A stretch of DNA of 64,000 bases from Pseudocercospora fijiensis CIRAD86 (Eukaryota; Ascomycota; Dothideomycetes; Mycosphaerellales; Mycosphaerellaceae). Both the position numbers and the translations under genes were made by a program. Below, piece after piece: positions 1 through 9,206 of this stretch (positions are counted from its first letter, which is position 1; each line of letters begins with the position of its first letter). Under the pieces are notes generated by a model, which worked only from the letters and a program-made list of their open reading frames with translations, was not told the origin of the DNA and did no database searches. Location: contig NW_006921533.1 of the NCBI RefSeq assembly GCF_000340215.1, forward strand, positions 2,667,386-2,731,385. The letters run 5' to 3'.

Positions 1-1
1 C

Positions 2-547
2 TCGGCGTACGAAGACATCACAGGCAATGCGACTGATGAATATCTTGCACTTTTCGCGCAGAAGACTATGCAGTTCACGCGAGCACCGGATGAGAACGTG
101 TTCATCGCGCCCTTCAACCTCATCGAGATTTTCTGCTTGATACTCCCCTTTGAATGGTGGATGCCGAAAGTACGTTACGAAATGCTGAATGACATTGTGA
201 TGGGCGTGATCTATTCACCCTTGCTTGCCATCACTGCGCTTCTCGAAACACGAACGGCACGAAAAGTCAAATTCAACAGATCCCGGCAAGAGTCTGACGA
301 TGATACGATCGAGGAATGGGAGCAGCTTGAAGGCGAACTCGATATTGAGGGAAGTGGATGGAGCAAGCGAGTGGAAGATTCCTGCCCGAACGTGGTGGTG
401 GATGGCACGCTGCTGGCTGTAAGGCAGTTGGCCGAAGAGCTCAAGGAGGTCAAACAGCTACTTCGCGAGCTCACGCCTGGTCCTGAATCAGAGTCCAAGA
501 AGCTTGCAGATGGTCCCTCAACAGAACTGTCTAAGCTTGATCCCTGA
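2..547 (+). CDS. YVC1: YVC1-like vacuolar cation channel, C-terminal part (5' end outside window)
   Basis: The reading frame is open from base 2 to a TGA at 545-547, giving the last ~181 residues of a longer protein. A hydrophobic stretch beginning near NVFIAPFNLIEIFCLILPFE, an EWWMPK motif, and a second apolar stretch LNDIVMGVIYSPLLAITA followed by LETRTA match, from memory, the C-terminal region of fungal Yvc1 TRP-family channels, which release Ca2+ from the vacuole. The tail is acidic (DDDTIEEWEQLEGELD) and ends in a predicted coiled coil (LRQLAEELKEVKQLLRE-like heptads). No intron is needed. The channel core and the start codon lie upstream of the window. Family assignment rests on recognised sequence, not a search. 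Confidence 0.85.
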   Translation, partial: SAYEDITGNATDEYLALFAQKTMQFTRAPDENVFIAPFNLIEIFCLILPFEWWMPKVRYEMLNDIVMGVIYSPLLAITALLETRTARKVKFNRSRQESDDDTIEEWEQLEGELDIEGSGWSKRVEDSCPNVVVDGTLLAVRQLAEELKEVKQLLRELTPGPESESKKLADGPSTELSKLDP

Positions 548-1192
548 GCCCGGTTTGTGCCTGCACAAGAATGGAAATGGCCTTTGATCCTTACTGGATA
601 TGATACCCCTGCTGTACGTATGATTGTATATAACGAGTGTGCTGAAACTGGAATAGCCTCAGCGCGCCTCCTTTTCCCTTCCAATTGTGGATCTTTCAGA
701 ATCTCCTGAATCGCTCGTGTTCGACGGCTTTTGCTCGTGCTAGCACAGTCAACGGTCTTTATTGAAGATGGCAAACCTAGAGCGAATGACCCGGTGTGAA
801 CATCGCCTGTCCACCTTCGGAAGCTCATCAAGCATTGGCTTTTGTTGAACCCGAGCTTGTGCTCGCGCTTCCTCCCTTGAAGAGACAAACCGACTGCAAT
901 GAAGGCTGGGAAAGAGAATTGAGCAGAAAATATTAACTCTCGTGAACACCTCCTGTCTTGCGAGAAGAGCGAGCTTCAGAAGCGATCATTGGGCACGATA
1001 TTGCGCATGTCGGTCCGGCATCATCCACACGAGACATGGTTTGTGACACCTCAGAATTACCGGTGATAATTCTCACAGGCACTATCGAGTCTTCTGAAAA
1101 TCACAGGCTATGAGTGAATCAATGCAGACTGTGTTGCGGAAAGCTATTCTTGCCTGTAAACTGGTCTCAAATGCAAGCACACGGACACAGTC
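548..1192. other. intergenic, no supported gene
   Basis: It holds the 3' flank of the channel gene and the far side of the dehydrogenase pseudogene. Short ORFs here have no recognisable domain, and one of them only runs antisense to the channel tail. Confidence 0.6.
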
Positions 1193-1570
1193 TCATCTTC
1201 GCAGCTTCGAAGGCAGCTTGAGGACGGCGAGCGAGGATGCAGTATCGCTTGTCGAGCAGTCTATGAGAATTTTCTTGCCCGGGTCGGATGCAAGGACTCC
1301 TTTGCCATCTTCGAGATATACAGCTCTGACATGACTGCCTTCAGGCACCATACTGAGAATGAAGTCCGACTTGTCCGCTACCTCTTTACTACTCTTGCAA
1401 GCGTGCACCATTTTCTCTTATCGTTTACAAGTGTGCTGACGTTCTCTTCAATAACATCAAAGACGCAGAAATGAGTACCGCTGTCCATTTTGCTGACGAG
1501 GCTTTTTGCTATAGGAATTTCCTGGGCCGATCCAGCCGATGGTCTTTAGGAGTTGCTCAGCCATCGTCAT
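1193..1570 (-). pseudogene. 3-hydroxyisobutyrate dehydrogenase-like pseudogene (NAD-binding half only)
   Basis: Reading leftwards from an ATG at 1570-1568, the protein starts MTMAEQLLKTIGWIGPGN, the first half of a Rossmann GxGxxG loop. The frame is then lost: the bases that should encode the rest of the loop are missing and the next part (PIAKSLVSKMDSGTHF..., VFDVIEENVSTL) is in another frame. A second frame change near 1412 leads to the open piece 1411-1193 with SDFILSMVPEGSHVRAVYL and KKILIDCSTSDTASSLAV, typical of 3-hydroxyisobutyrate/6-phosphogluconate dehydrogenase-type NAD domains. The C-terminal catalytic domain is absent, so only ~125 of ~300 residues remain. Two frameshifts plus truncation make a pseudogene more likely than a spliced gene; no good intron borders fit both breaks. 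It shows no RIP damage. Confidence 0.75.
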
Positions 1571-2074
1571 TGCTTTGGTCGATATCGTGACGCGTGTACA
1601 AGCGTGTAGAAGGAGGGTAAGCCATCTTAAGGCTCGGCAGACGACGACCTCGTTAAGATAGCCGTGTAGTGGAGAATTGATTGCAAATACCCTGGAGGTG
1701 AGAGTATGTATGGGGCCCCGCGAAGCTCGGACCAGGCCGCCAAGCACCTTCTAACAGCACGTTCCCTCTCCGCTCTCCTGTACACCCTTGCAATACATTA
1801 TTCTGCCAGGTGTAGCTGATGAAAAGCAAGCAGCTGAGCGTCAATTCGAGCAAAATTTCATTCTCATGGCAGCCACTGATCCCTTAAGGTGCCGTGATGC
1901 CAGCTTCTTTTGGTACGGAGGTTTATTCCCAAACGGTCGAACCGCACGTGAATGTCCCGCCATGGGACTGGAGATAGAAGCCCGCAGAATCTCCCTTCTG
2001 CCCAACCCAAGTACATCTGACACGCCTCCAGACTTGACCGCGATTTATCTGATTCCGCAAGGACACAACTCATA
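1571..2074. other. intergenic between divergent starts
   Basis: This lies between the start of the dehydrogenase pseudogene (-) and the oxidoreductase (+). It may once have been a shared promoter region for two NAD(P)-dependent enzymes. An ORF at 1,788-2,075 ends at the next gene's start codon but has no recognisable domain, so I do not call it. Confidence 0.5.
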
Positions 2075-3175
2075 ATGACAGGAACCTCAACGAGCACCAT
2101 CGTCCCAAGACAGCTGGCCATTGGAGTCGTCGGTCTTGGCCGGATAGGTCGACAGCATGCTTTGAATGCATTGCATCATGTTCCACGCACCAAGCTTCTC
2201 TGCGCCTGTTCGCCAATGGACCAAGACATCGAATGGGCCGAGGAACATCTTATCCCTTATGGAGTCAAGATTTATCGATCTTTTGAGGAGATGCTACACC
2301 ACCCTGGACTCGAAGCGCTACTCATAGCTAGCACCACGAAAGTACATTACGAGCAAGTTGTCGCAGGTGTCGAGAAGGGCCTTCATGTTCTTTGCGAGAA
2401 GCCTTTAGCCATGAATTCTGAGCAAAGCCGGAAGATCTTGGAATTGACGAAAGACGCGAAGTATTCTCAGCTGAAGGTCATGACAGCCTTCTGTCGTCGT
2501 TTTGATGCTTCGTATCAAAGGGTTAAAGCTACGATCGAGTCTGGTGGCATTGGAGCACCTGTGTTGATACGCTGCGAGAACCGGGACAAGTACGACCGTA
2601 GCGAGTTTTATATGCGGTACATCATGGCAAATCCCGGAATCTTCATCGACACTGCCGTTCACGACATCGATCTCACCTTATCGTTCCTCGGATCTGGGGC
2701 CAGGCCAAAGAGTGCACACGCAATAGGTACTATCGCTTTGCACAAAGAGCTAGAGCAGATTCAAGATGTCGACAATGCTGTTGGCACAGTAGAGTGGTAT
2801 CCCTCAGACAATGCTGTCGTTAATCCAATTTCTAGCTACACAATTAGTCGGATTATGCGTCATGGCTTTGACAATCCAACTGAGATTATCGGCACTGAAG
2901 GTGTCCTCAAGGTCAATCTTCACCCACGACGTGACCTTGTCGAAATAGCTGATCGGAAAGGAATCGGGAACGACGTAATGCCTGATTTCTACGAGAGATA
3001 TGAGAAGGCTTTCGTGACCGAATTGGCTGTTTTCGCAGACTGCGTTCTAGATGGGAAGCAGCTGCCATATGAGCTTGATACAGCAGTCCTGGGCATGGAA
3101 ATCGCTGAGGCATTACAAGAGAGCTTGCGAACGGGGAGAAAGATCGAGTGGGATGAAAGTGGGCATCGGAAGTGA
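2075..3175 (+). CDS. Gfo/Idh/MocA family NAD(P)-dependent oxidoreductase (inositol 2-dehydrogenase-like)
   Basis: A single-exon ORF of 366 residues, the normal length for this family. Residues ~14-35 (LAIGVVGLGRIGRQHALNAL) form the N-terminal Rossmann loop GxGxxG. CEKPLAMN (~108-115) is the family's EKP motif, whose lysine takes part in catalysis. FIDTAVHDIDLTLSF (~190-204) carries the D-x3-H-D-x-D pattern with the catalytic histidine. The C-terminal half is the usual GFO_IDH_MocA beta-sheet domain (TEIIGTEGVLKV). Closest in pattern to myo-inositol 2-dehydrogenases, but substrates vary widely in this family, so the substrate is not fixed by sequence. No signal peptide is seen, so it is probably cytosolic. 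The ATG at 2075 is the first that keeps the Rossmann strand intact. Confidence 0.9.
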   Translation: MTGTSTSTIVPRQLAIGVVGLGRIGRQHALNALHHVPRTKLLCACSPMDQDIEWAEEHLIPYGVKIYRSFEEMLHHPGLEALLIASTTKVHYEQVVAGVEKGLHVLCEKPLAMNSEQSRKILELTKDAKYSQLKVMTAFCRRFDASYQRVKATIESGGIGAPVLIRCENRDKYDRSEFYMRYIMANPGIFIDTAVHDIDLTLSFLGSGARPKSAHAIGTIALHKELEQIQDVDNAVGTVEWYPSDNAVVNPISSYTISRIMRHGFDNPTEIIGTEGVLKVNLHPRRDLVEIADRKGIGNDVMPDFYERYEKAFVTELAVFADCVLDGKQLPYELDTAVLGMEIAEALQESLRTGRKIEWDESGHRK

Positions 3176-3719
3176 AGCTTAAAGAATTTGTTTGGTAACA
3201 TCGTGGCTGTTGGAACAAAGCACTAGTGGGTCTTGAACGGGCCCTGGGAGGTCTGGTCGATTGGCAAGGTGACGGAGTCGCCAGAGTACTCAAGAAGCTG
3301 CGAAAGATTCAGCGGAGGATAAAAGGCTCGGGAAGATGGTACGTACCTCATCGTCTAAATTTCTGCGAGTGCTACGCCGAGAACGAGTTGTTCAAGGAGA
3401 CTTAGATCGCTCGCTCGCTCCTGACTTCCAATTGCAAATCTGTCGCTTTGTGCCGCTCTTTATAGATGGCAATCTGGAAATGTGGACAAAGGAGAACTAG
3501 GAAAGACCATACCACGATCTGGCCGATCACGGCATACACCGCTTTGAATGAGGGCCATTCGGCGGCCACTGCTCTCATTAGAGTCGCTGAGCATGAGTTA
3601 CCTACCTAAAGAGGCATCAATTAGCAAAAGATCAGCTCAGAACACTGAGGCTCATAGCACACTTCACCGGGACGCCGGCATATGTGCTCACACGGTTTCA
3701 GCACAGATCTGTCCTCTGA
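3176..3719. other. intergenic between converging genes
   Basis: A space between two convergent genes, expected to hold both 3' UTRs. No ORF here has recognisable content. Confidence 0.6.
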
Positions 3720-5012
3720 TCACAAGAGGGCAGGTTTTGGCTGCGCCTTTTTAGGGTCAGGCTTGCTTGCAGTCTTCTGACTCCGCTTGCCAAAACGCGC
3801 CAAAGTCTCCTGATCGTGGTTGCGCTGAACGCCGCCCAAGTCCAGGACAGGCAAGGTGCCGAGATCCTCAAGCACTGTTTTCAGTGTGGCCAGGTCATCG
3901 GTGGTCAGGTCCGGGTATGTTGCCTCATTCTCCTTCCACAGCTCTAGACATGCTGTGAATACGCCCCTATCGTTGCCGGTGGGAAGCTTGTCGACAGAGT
4001 TATAGATCTGCCTGAGAGGCTTTGGCTCTTCGGTCGTTCGAATCCTAGCGTTGGGATCATATGAGCTCTTCAGCTTCCACGTAGCTGCAGTCATATCATC
4101 CTGCGAGCCTTTCAGCTGAGCAGTTTTCTGGCTTGTGGTGCCGTGAAGAATTTTCAACGCAGAAGCCTTACTGTGCTTGTACCTCTCGTTGGCGTCATGG
4201 AGGTCTTTGAAGTCGTAGTCGTTGAATCCTGCCATCTCCATCTCGGCCAACGTCCAGCAGTCAAAGCCGTTCAGGAGAGCTCGCTCCATAACAATTGGTC
4301 GATGGAAGCATTTCGGCAAGAACCGGCAGATTTCGACAATCGTGAACTGCATATCGGCAGGCAATTTGACATTGTCGGGAACATGATTCCTAAGTTTGCT
4401 GCCTTTCACGGGCTGCTTCGATACGTTGTCGTTCTGGGAGGTGACAGTCCCCCGATTCCTCCCCATACCTGTCTCTTGATCCTGGCGCATTCGCTTCTGC
4501 GGGTAAGGCTGGGAGACATCCGTGATCTCGGCTTGCGCAAACCTGCGCTTACCATCACCTGTCGCTGGTGCAGCAGGTAACGCGGTCTGTTGAACGCGCT
4601 CGGCTCCGTGCAGATTTTCTGGTGGATAAGGTCGTTGATCTGGGAGAGACTCGGCGGCTGGATCCTGATCCAACGAGTGATCTGGCTCTGTGGTCTGAAT
4701 ATACTCCGCATACCCGTCGCTATTAGGAGTATCCGGCAGAACATAGCCGGCCAGAATGCTGTCCAGCTCGTTATGGATGGTAGAAAGAAAAGAATCGGGC
4801 GCATTCGAGTCGAAGTTTGGCTGGCGCTGGCTAGTAGTTCGCGTCAAGTCGGTCGAGATCGTTTCTTCATGTCCTTGCTGTGGCTGATCCTGATTCCAGA
4901 GAAACGCATATCGTCCGAAGACCTCTGCAATCTTGAAAGCGTCATGTCCAGCATCGTCCATGTCTCGAGAGAAGTCCTCGAAACGTGGATCCAGGAGCTC
5001 AAGACGGTCCAT
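3720..5012 (-). CDS. uncharacterised fungal protein, 430 aa
   Basis: An intronless ORF from ATG 5012-5010 to TGA 3722-3720. I do not recognise the family. Residues ~1-45 are acidic and ordered in appearance (LELLDPRFEDFSRDMDDAGH). About 45-215 is low-complexity and rich in Q, P, D and S, probably disordered, with a basic patch near YPQKRMRQDQ that could act as a nuclear signal. About 215-330 looks folded (MQFTIVEICRFLPKCF, then RPIVMERALLNGFDCWTLAEM and FNDYDFKDLHDANERYKH). A helical segment follows, and the tail is lysine/proline-rich (SQKTASKPDPKKAQPK). The overall plan suggests a nuclear or regulatory protein; that is inference. It converges with the oxidoreductase gene. Confidence 0.75.
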   Translation of the reverse strand: MDRLELLDPRFEDFSRDMDDAGHDAFKIAEVFGRYAFLWNQDQPQQGHEETISTDLTRTTSQRQPNFDSNAPDSFLSTIHNELDSILAGYVLPDTPNSDGYAEYIQTTEPDHSLDQDPAAESLPDQRPYPPENLHGAERVQQTALPAAPATGDGKRRFAQAEITDVSQPYPQKRMRQDQETGMGRNRGTVTSQNDNVSKQPVKGSKLRNHVPDNVKLPADMQFTIVEICRFLPKCFHRPIVMERALLNGFDCWTLAEMEMAGFNDYDFKDLHDANERYKHSKASALKILHGTTSQKTAQLKGSQDDMTAATWKLKSSYDPNARIRTTEEPKPLRQIYNSVDKLPTGNDRGVFTACLELWKENEATYPDLTTDDLATLKTVLEDLGTLPVLDLGGVQRNHDQETLARFGKRSQKTASKPDPKKAQPKPALL

Positions 5013-6000
5013 TTTGAGCGCCTTCTCTATCGCTTTTGCTAGTCTTCAACAAGTGTATTGCTTACTAATGGAGATGTCCACTTTCTGCAATCAAGTGTCC
5101 GTTGGGGTGTCTTGTGTTGCAATCGTAGCTAAGGGTTGTTGGGTCGACTCCCAAATACGGGAGAGAGATGCTTAAGAAGTACAGCGCAACATCGCAAGTG
5201 AAGGTCTGGGGCGCTTCACAATCCATTGTCGAATCATTTTGAGATTTACTGCTCAGCTATTCACTTCGAGCACATAGTCAAGAGTCCTCCCTCTATGCGA
5301 TGAGCACGTATTTCGACAGGCTGATGGGGTGCCAAAGTGTTACACAGTCCTTTGTTCTGATACCCTGGTTGAAATACAATTCATTGTTCTTTGAAGCACA
5401 CGCGGATGTTCGCAGACTTTCTGAGCGAGCTTGGATGCATCTGTCTGCCCGGAATATGGTGTCCAGTAGCGTGCAGAGTTCAAATCCGGTCCCGTAGTCT
5501 CGAGTATGACCAGCGGTCCAATCTACTACCCAAGAGGCTTGCTGATGGGCGTCCATATTATGTAAATTTGGAGCAAGCATCCTCGTAACTCTTTCCAGGT
5601 CTCGTGGGCACAGGCTGGGGATTGTCCACGACGGGAGGCTCAAGTCACATCAGAACTAATAAGATGTGTGCCGGACGCGGCTACAGCTCCAAGGATTTCC
5701 ATTCTACAAATATGTCTCTCCTAAGACTCTACTTTCTCAAACACGTAATTATGCAATCTGATAGTCTGCGCCATCCCCTTCACGAACTTTTCACTGAAGT
5801 CGTTCGAACTGCTTGTGAAGAAGCTCCGAAGCTCTGGCTGGGCAGACGGGCTTTGCATAAGTTGGCAAAGACGTCTTTTGTATAAGAAACCCACCAGAAC
5901 CCTAATCTTGCCGGCGAACGCTCCGAGCGGAAGAGTTATTACAAGGGATAGATGATGTTGTACAAGTTTTTGGTCCCCAATCTCACTTCTTATGCTGCTC
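5013..6000. other. intergenic, no supported gene
   Basis: About 1 kb upstream of the 430-residue gene and downstream of the aquaporin stop. Several short ORFs (for example 5,293-5,643 - and 5,604-5,885 +) overlap one another on both strands and show no domain, so they are treated as chance. Confidence 0.55.
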
Positions 6001-7459
6001 TCACCTAACCCCTGCGATATCTTCATATTTCCTTGCTCTTTCATATCTGCTCATATCACTGTGCCTGCCACTGCTCCGCCTCCTTGATCCCGATACCTCT
6101 TCTCGTTCATCATCCCATGCCACATGCCCGCCGTCGCTCGATCTACGATAGGGAGAGCCTGACTGGTACCATTGGTAGGTGTCACCTCTGTCAGGCGCAG
6201 CATCTCCGCTGCCAGAGCGATAACCCAGACTCATGCTTTGGTAACCAGGACTCGAGCGACTGCTCACATGAGTCCTCCCAGTCTTTCTAATCTCGGATGT
6301 TGGGGGAAGAGGTGGTGTCGGAGCCGGTTGCAGGGTAGGAGCAGACTGTTCCGTAACAACGTTACGCCTCATGCTGCGATAGTAGTTACCCTCTTCCTCG
6401 TGCGCGTACCTCTCCCCCAAATTGTCCTGTGATATGTTCGGGCGGACCTTGCCGGTGCGAATGATTCGTGCAAATTGGGAATAGACACTAGCGAGCAAGG
6501 CCCCGAGGAAAGGTCCTGCCCAATAAATCCAGTGAGAGCGCGGAAAGTCCGATGTGACTGCGCATGGCGCAAATGAGCGCACAGGATTGAGAGAGGCGCC
6601 AGTGTACCCCAGGCCAGCAAATATGCCAACGAAGAGAGCAAGTCCGATTCCCAAGGGCGCCATGAAGCTTAACGCGCCTGTTCTCGGCACAAATATTATG
6701 GCAACAATGACCAGGAGTGAAGTGAGAAACTAGCAGTCTGTCAGACCACGAACGTCTTGAGGAAGAAAAGGAGCTTTGCTTTTACCATTTCCAGAAACAA
6801 GCCTTGCGCAACAGAGGTGCCTGCAGTGAGACTTGTGTACACCCTTCCCATGTTCCCGATGGGTAAAACAATTCTCACGACAGCGGCTGCTGTAACGCCG
6901 GCGAGTAGTTGTATCGGTATCAGAAGAGCTGCTCTGGTGCTGGACAACACTCCGGAAAAGGTAAGTCCAAGAGTTACGGCAGGGTTGAACATGCCACCGT
7001 TGATGCCTTGCAAGATGAGAGCGTTGATGAGCAGCCATAGTCCGTAAAAGAATGCGTATGCGAAAGCAATAGTTAACACTGTGATGGTGTCTGGAGGTTT
7101 CGTCGGATCGGATTGTGCGGTGGCGGTAATATGAAGCATAAATGCGAAGAAGAGGAACATAAAAGTACCTCCGAATTCCCCCATGCACGCGATGAGATGT
7201 GATCGAATTGGTGAACTTCTGGCCGAGGATGCTACGTCCCCTTTCCCACCATTATTGCGAGAGGACTGTTGCATGTTATGAAAGAGACTCTGAAAAGAAT
7301 GCTAGTGGAAAAGGAATGGTCAAAAGGATGGAGACGCAGTTCGCTGGCGCGCGCATTTGGCATGTGATTTTGCAGAATCACGTACACTGTTTTATACGGC
7401 GGATGTTCTCGCCAGCCTCCTGTGTTGTTGGTCGGATAGTCGTTGTCGAGGTGAGCCAC
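6001..7459 (-). CDS. aquaporin (MIP family), three exons
   Basis: Proposed exons are 7459-7388, 7289-6786 and 6729-6001, giving 434 residues. The 56-base intron 6785-6730 has GT and AG ends and a CTGAC branch point, and joins FLEM to FLTSLLVIVAI in frame. The 98-base first intron (7387-7290) is less certain; without it translation could start at 7274. The product has six apolar segments and the two pore half-helix motifs: GGMFNPAVTLGL (canonical NPA) and GASLNPVRSFAP (NPV in place of the second NPA, a variant I recall from other fungal aquaporins). A hydrophilic C-terminal tail of ~150 residues, rich in Ser, Arg and Tyr (SRSSPGYQSMS, SGSRRRSSGRHSDMSRYE), is long for the family and offers many possible phosphorylation sites. 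Water or glycerol transport across a cell membrane is the family role; selectivity is unknown. Confidence 0.88.
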
Positions 7460-7591
7460 GAGCGGTTACGATGTCAGTGCACAAAACTTTGTTCTTGTGT
7501 CCAAGATGGGCACAGGCGAACATGGGTGCGGCTTGAAGAAGTTGGTCGGTATGGTCTCTGACAGCCCTCAACACCGTCGACAGATGCCATC

Positions 7592-7945
7592 ATGCCCGAT
7601 CTTTCGGCATTCTGCATGGAACTGCTAGAAGGCTTCGTCTTCGTCTGCTTCCGGCGTTCCGCAGAGGTGGTTGTGCGTGAATTAGAACATTCCGCCCGCC
7701 CAGCCGAGATGCTGGCATACCCATTCTCCCATATGACAACACTGGATGCGCTATTATCGCATTTCTATGCCTCGTCACACGATGAGACAGTCGGAATCAT
7801 TGCCTACCTTGACCCTCATCCGGAATGGAGAGAAGTCGAAGTCGACTGTGTCCTATTTAGCAAATCTCTGCAAAGAACTGCTGCTGCGACGGAAGCACAT
7901 TACCTCATGCTCTACAATGCGATGCAAGTGTCAGATCCGCCGTAG
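7592..7945 (+). CDS. small hypothetical protein (weak call)
   Basis: A 117-residue ORF divergent from the aquaporin, with 132 bases between the two start codons. The product begins MPDLSAFCMELLEGFVFVCF and contains no motif I know. The first ~20 residues are hydrophobic but begin with acidic residues, so a signal peptide is doubtful. It is called only because it is the longest ORF in an otherwise empty, non-RIP stretch; it may not be a gene. Confidence 0.3.
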   Translation: MPDLSAFCMELLEGFVFVCFRRSAEVVVRELEHSARPAEMLAYPFSHMTTLDALLSHFYASSHDETVGIIAYLDPHPEWREVEVDCVLFSKSLQRTAAATEAHYLMLYNAMQVSDPP

Positions 7946-8059
7946 AGAAGAGTGAGCTGGAAGTGTAACTCTCTGAACGAGGAAAGTCGAAGAGCAGCAG
8001 AGCGCTGAGGTCATGTCTGCAAGGGGAGATTTGGAAAACATATAGTTCTATCGCTAAGA

Positions 8060-8207
8060 NNNNNNNNNNNNNNNNNNNNNNNNNNNNNNNNNNNNNNNNN
8101 NNNNNNNNNNNNNNNNNNNNNNNNNNNNNNNNNNNNNNNNNNNNNNNNNNNNNNNNNNNNNNNNNNNNNNNNNNNNNNNNNNNNNNNNNNNNNNNNNNNN
8201 NNNNNNN
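8060..8207. other. assembly gap (148 N)
   Basis: A run of 148 undetermined bases exactly at the border between unmutated gene DNA and the RIP-mutated repeat block. It hides the outer left end of the inverted-repeat DNA element and any left target duplication. Confidence 0.99.
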
Positions 8208-8227
8208 ACCCCGGGCTTTTAAGCCGC
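8208..8227 (+). repeat. left terminal inverted repeat
   Basis: ACCCCGGGCTTTTAAGCCGC; its exact reverse complement is at 53898-53917. It may extend into the N gap, because the right copy continues with further T residues. It contains a short internal palindrome (GGCTTTTAAGCC). Confidence 0.7.
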
Positions 8228-9073
8228 GGGGCAGCCGATGCTATCTCTATGCAGTCTACTATACTAATTTCCACTATTATTCCTAACGTACTGCACTAAT
8301 CAATTCTATTAATTTCCTAATAAATACTATAAGCTCGCCGCTTTATTTTAACGTAGATATCGACCTTATTAGTAGTATTATTATTGCGTAAGAATATAGT
8401 ACAGATAATAGGGCGTATAGCGAGTTACTAAGTCGACCCGCTAAGCACCTGTTTTCTGCTTTCTTAGTAGTCTATAGTCTATATAATATACTAACATACT
8501 ATATAATCGTATAGCGCCGAGCTAATAGCTAATAAAAGAAGACTATTCGTCGCTATTATTGTTACTAGAAGGTATAGACGTAGAAGACTAGACTTAGTTA
8601 CCCGAAACCCTTCCTCCTCTGCCTTTAATTCTAGTAGATTTACTACCGCCTAGCGACGCCTTAATATACGATAATACTAGTAATATAGCGGTAGAAGAAG
8701 GCCTAGTATACACTAAAAGAGATCTAGTAGATATAGCCTTATCGTAGGACGTAAGAAGGTAGGCTAGAAGGACGATAAATTAGGCTTAAAGCTAACCTCG
8801 AGAACCCCTATTATAATAGCCCCTACTACCTCCTCTTATACCTTCTAAGAGGCGTACGCCGAAGAGCGCCGAGGATGCTTATTTACTAGCAAAACAGCTA
8901 AAAGCGGAGGTTGCCGCTACTTAGAAGAGTACCTAGCTAAAGAGCAAGAGAAGGACTTCTCGGGCAAGTTCGAGCAAAGTACTAAAGAAGCTAAAGAAGG
9001 TCTAATTTAAGGTTAATAAGACCTAGCAAAGCGATATTAGCTCGCCTATAAGTAATACATTGCTAGCGGAAGA

Positions 9074-9145
9074 GCTAGTAGAAGGGCTTCCGCTAGTAGA
9101 AGGGCCTCCGCTAGTAGAAGAATAAGCGCTAGTAGAAGAACAAGA
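9074..9145 (+). repeat. 18-bp tandem repeat, 4 units
   Basis: Units begin GCTAGTAGAAG at 9074, 9092, 9110 and 9128. The first two are nearly identical (GGGCTTCC versus GGGCCTCC). The period is a multiple of three, so it fits a repeat inside a coding sequence (EGLPLV-type repeats). Confidence 0.75.
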
Positions 9146-9152
9146 AGTTACG

Positions 9153-9206
9153 GTTAGTAAGGTTAGCAAGGTTAGCAAGGTTAGTAAGGTTAGCAAGGTT
9201 AGTACG
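9153..9206 (+). repeat. 9-bp tandem repeat, 6 units
   Basis: Units are GTTAGYAAG, with Y = C or T, starting at 9153, 9162, 9171, 9180, 9189 and 9198; the last is degenerate. It encodes Val-Ser-Lys repeats in the inferred frame. Confidence 0.85.

Noticed and set aside
211..888. 225-codon - strand ORF over the channel gene tail
   Set aside because: It is antisense to a well supported coding region, Ser-rich low complexity, with no domain; a shadow ORF.
1110..1334. + strand ORF across the dehydrogenase fragment
   Set aside because: Antisense to the recognisable Rossmann-domain pseudogene.
8011..8274. ORF spanning the N gap
   Set aside because: Its length comes from translated Ns and it joins unmutated and RIP sequence.
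9153..9206. CRISPR-like array
   Set aside because: Units are 9 bp, contiguous, without spacers and in coding phase; fungal context.
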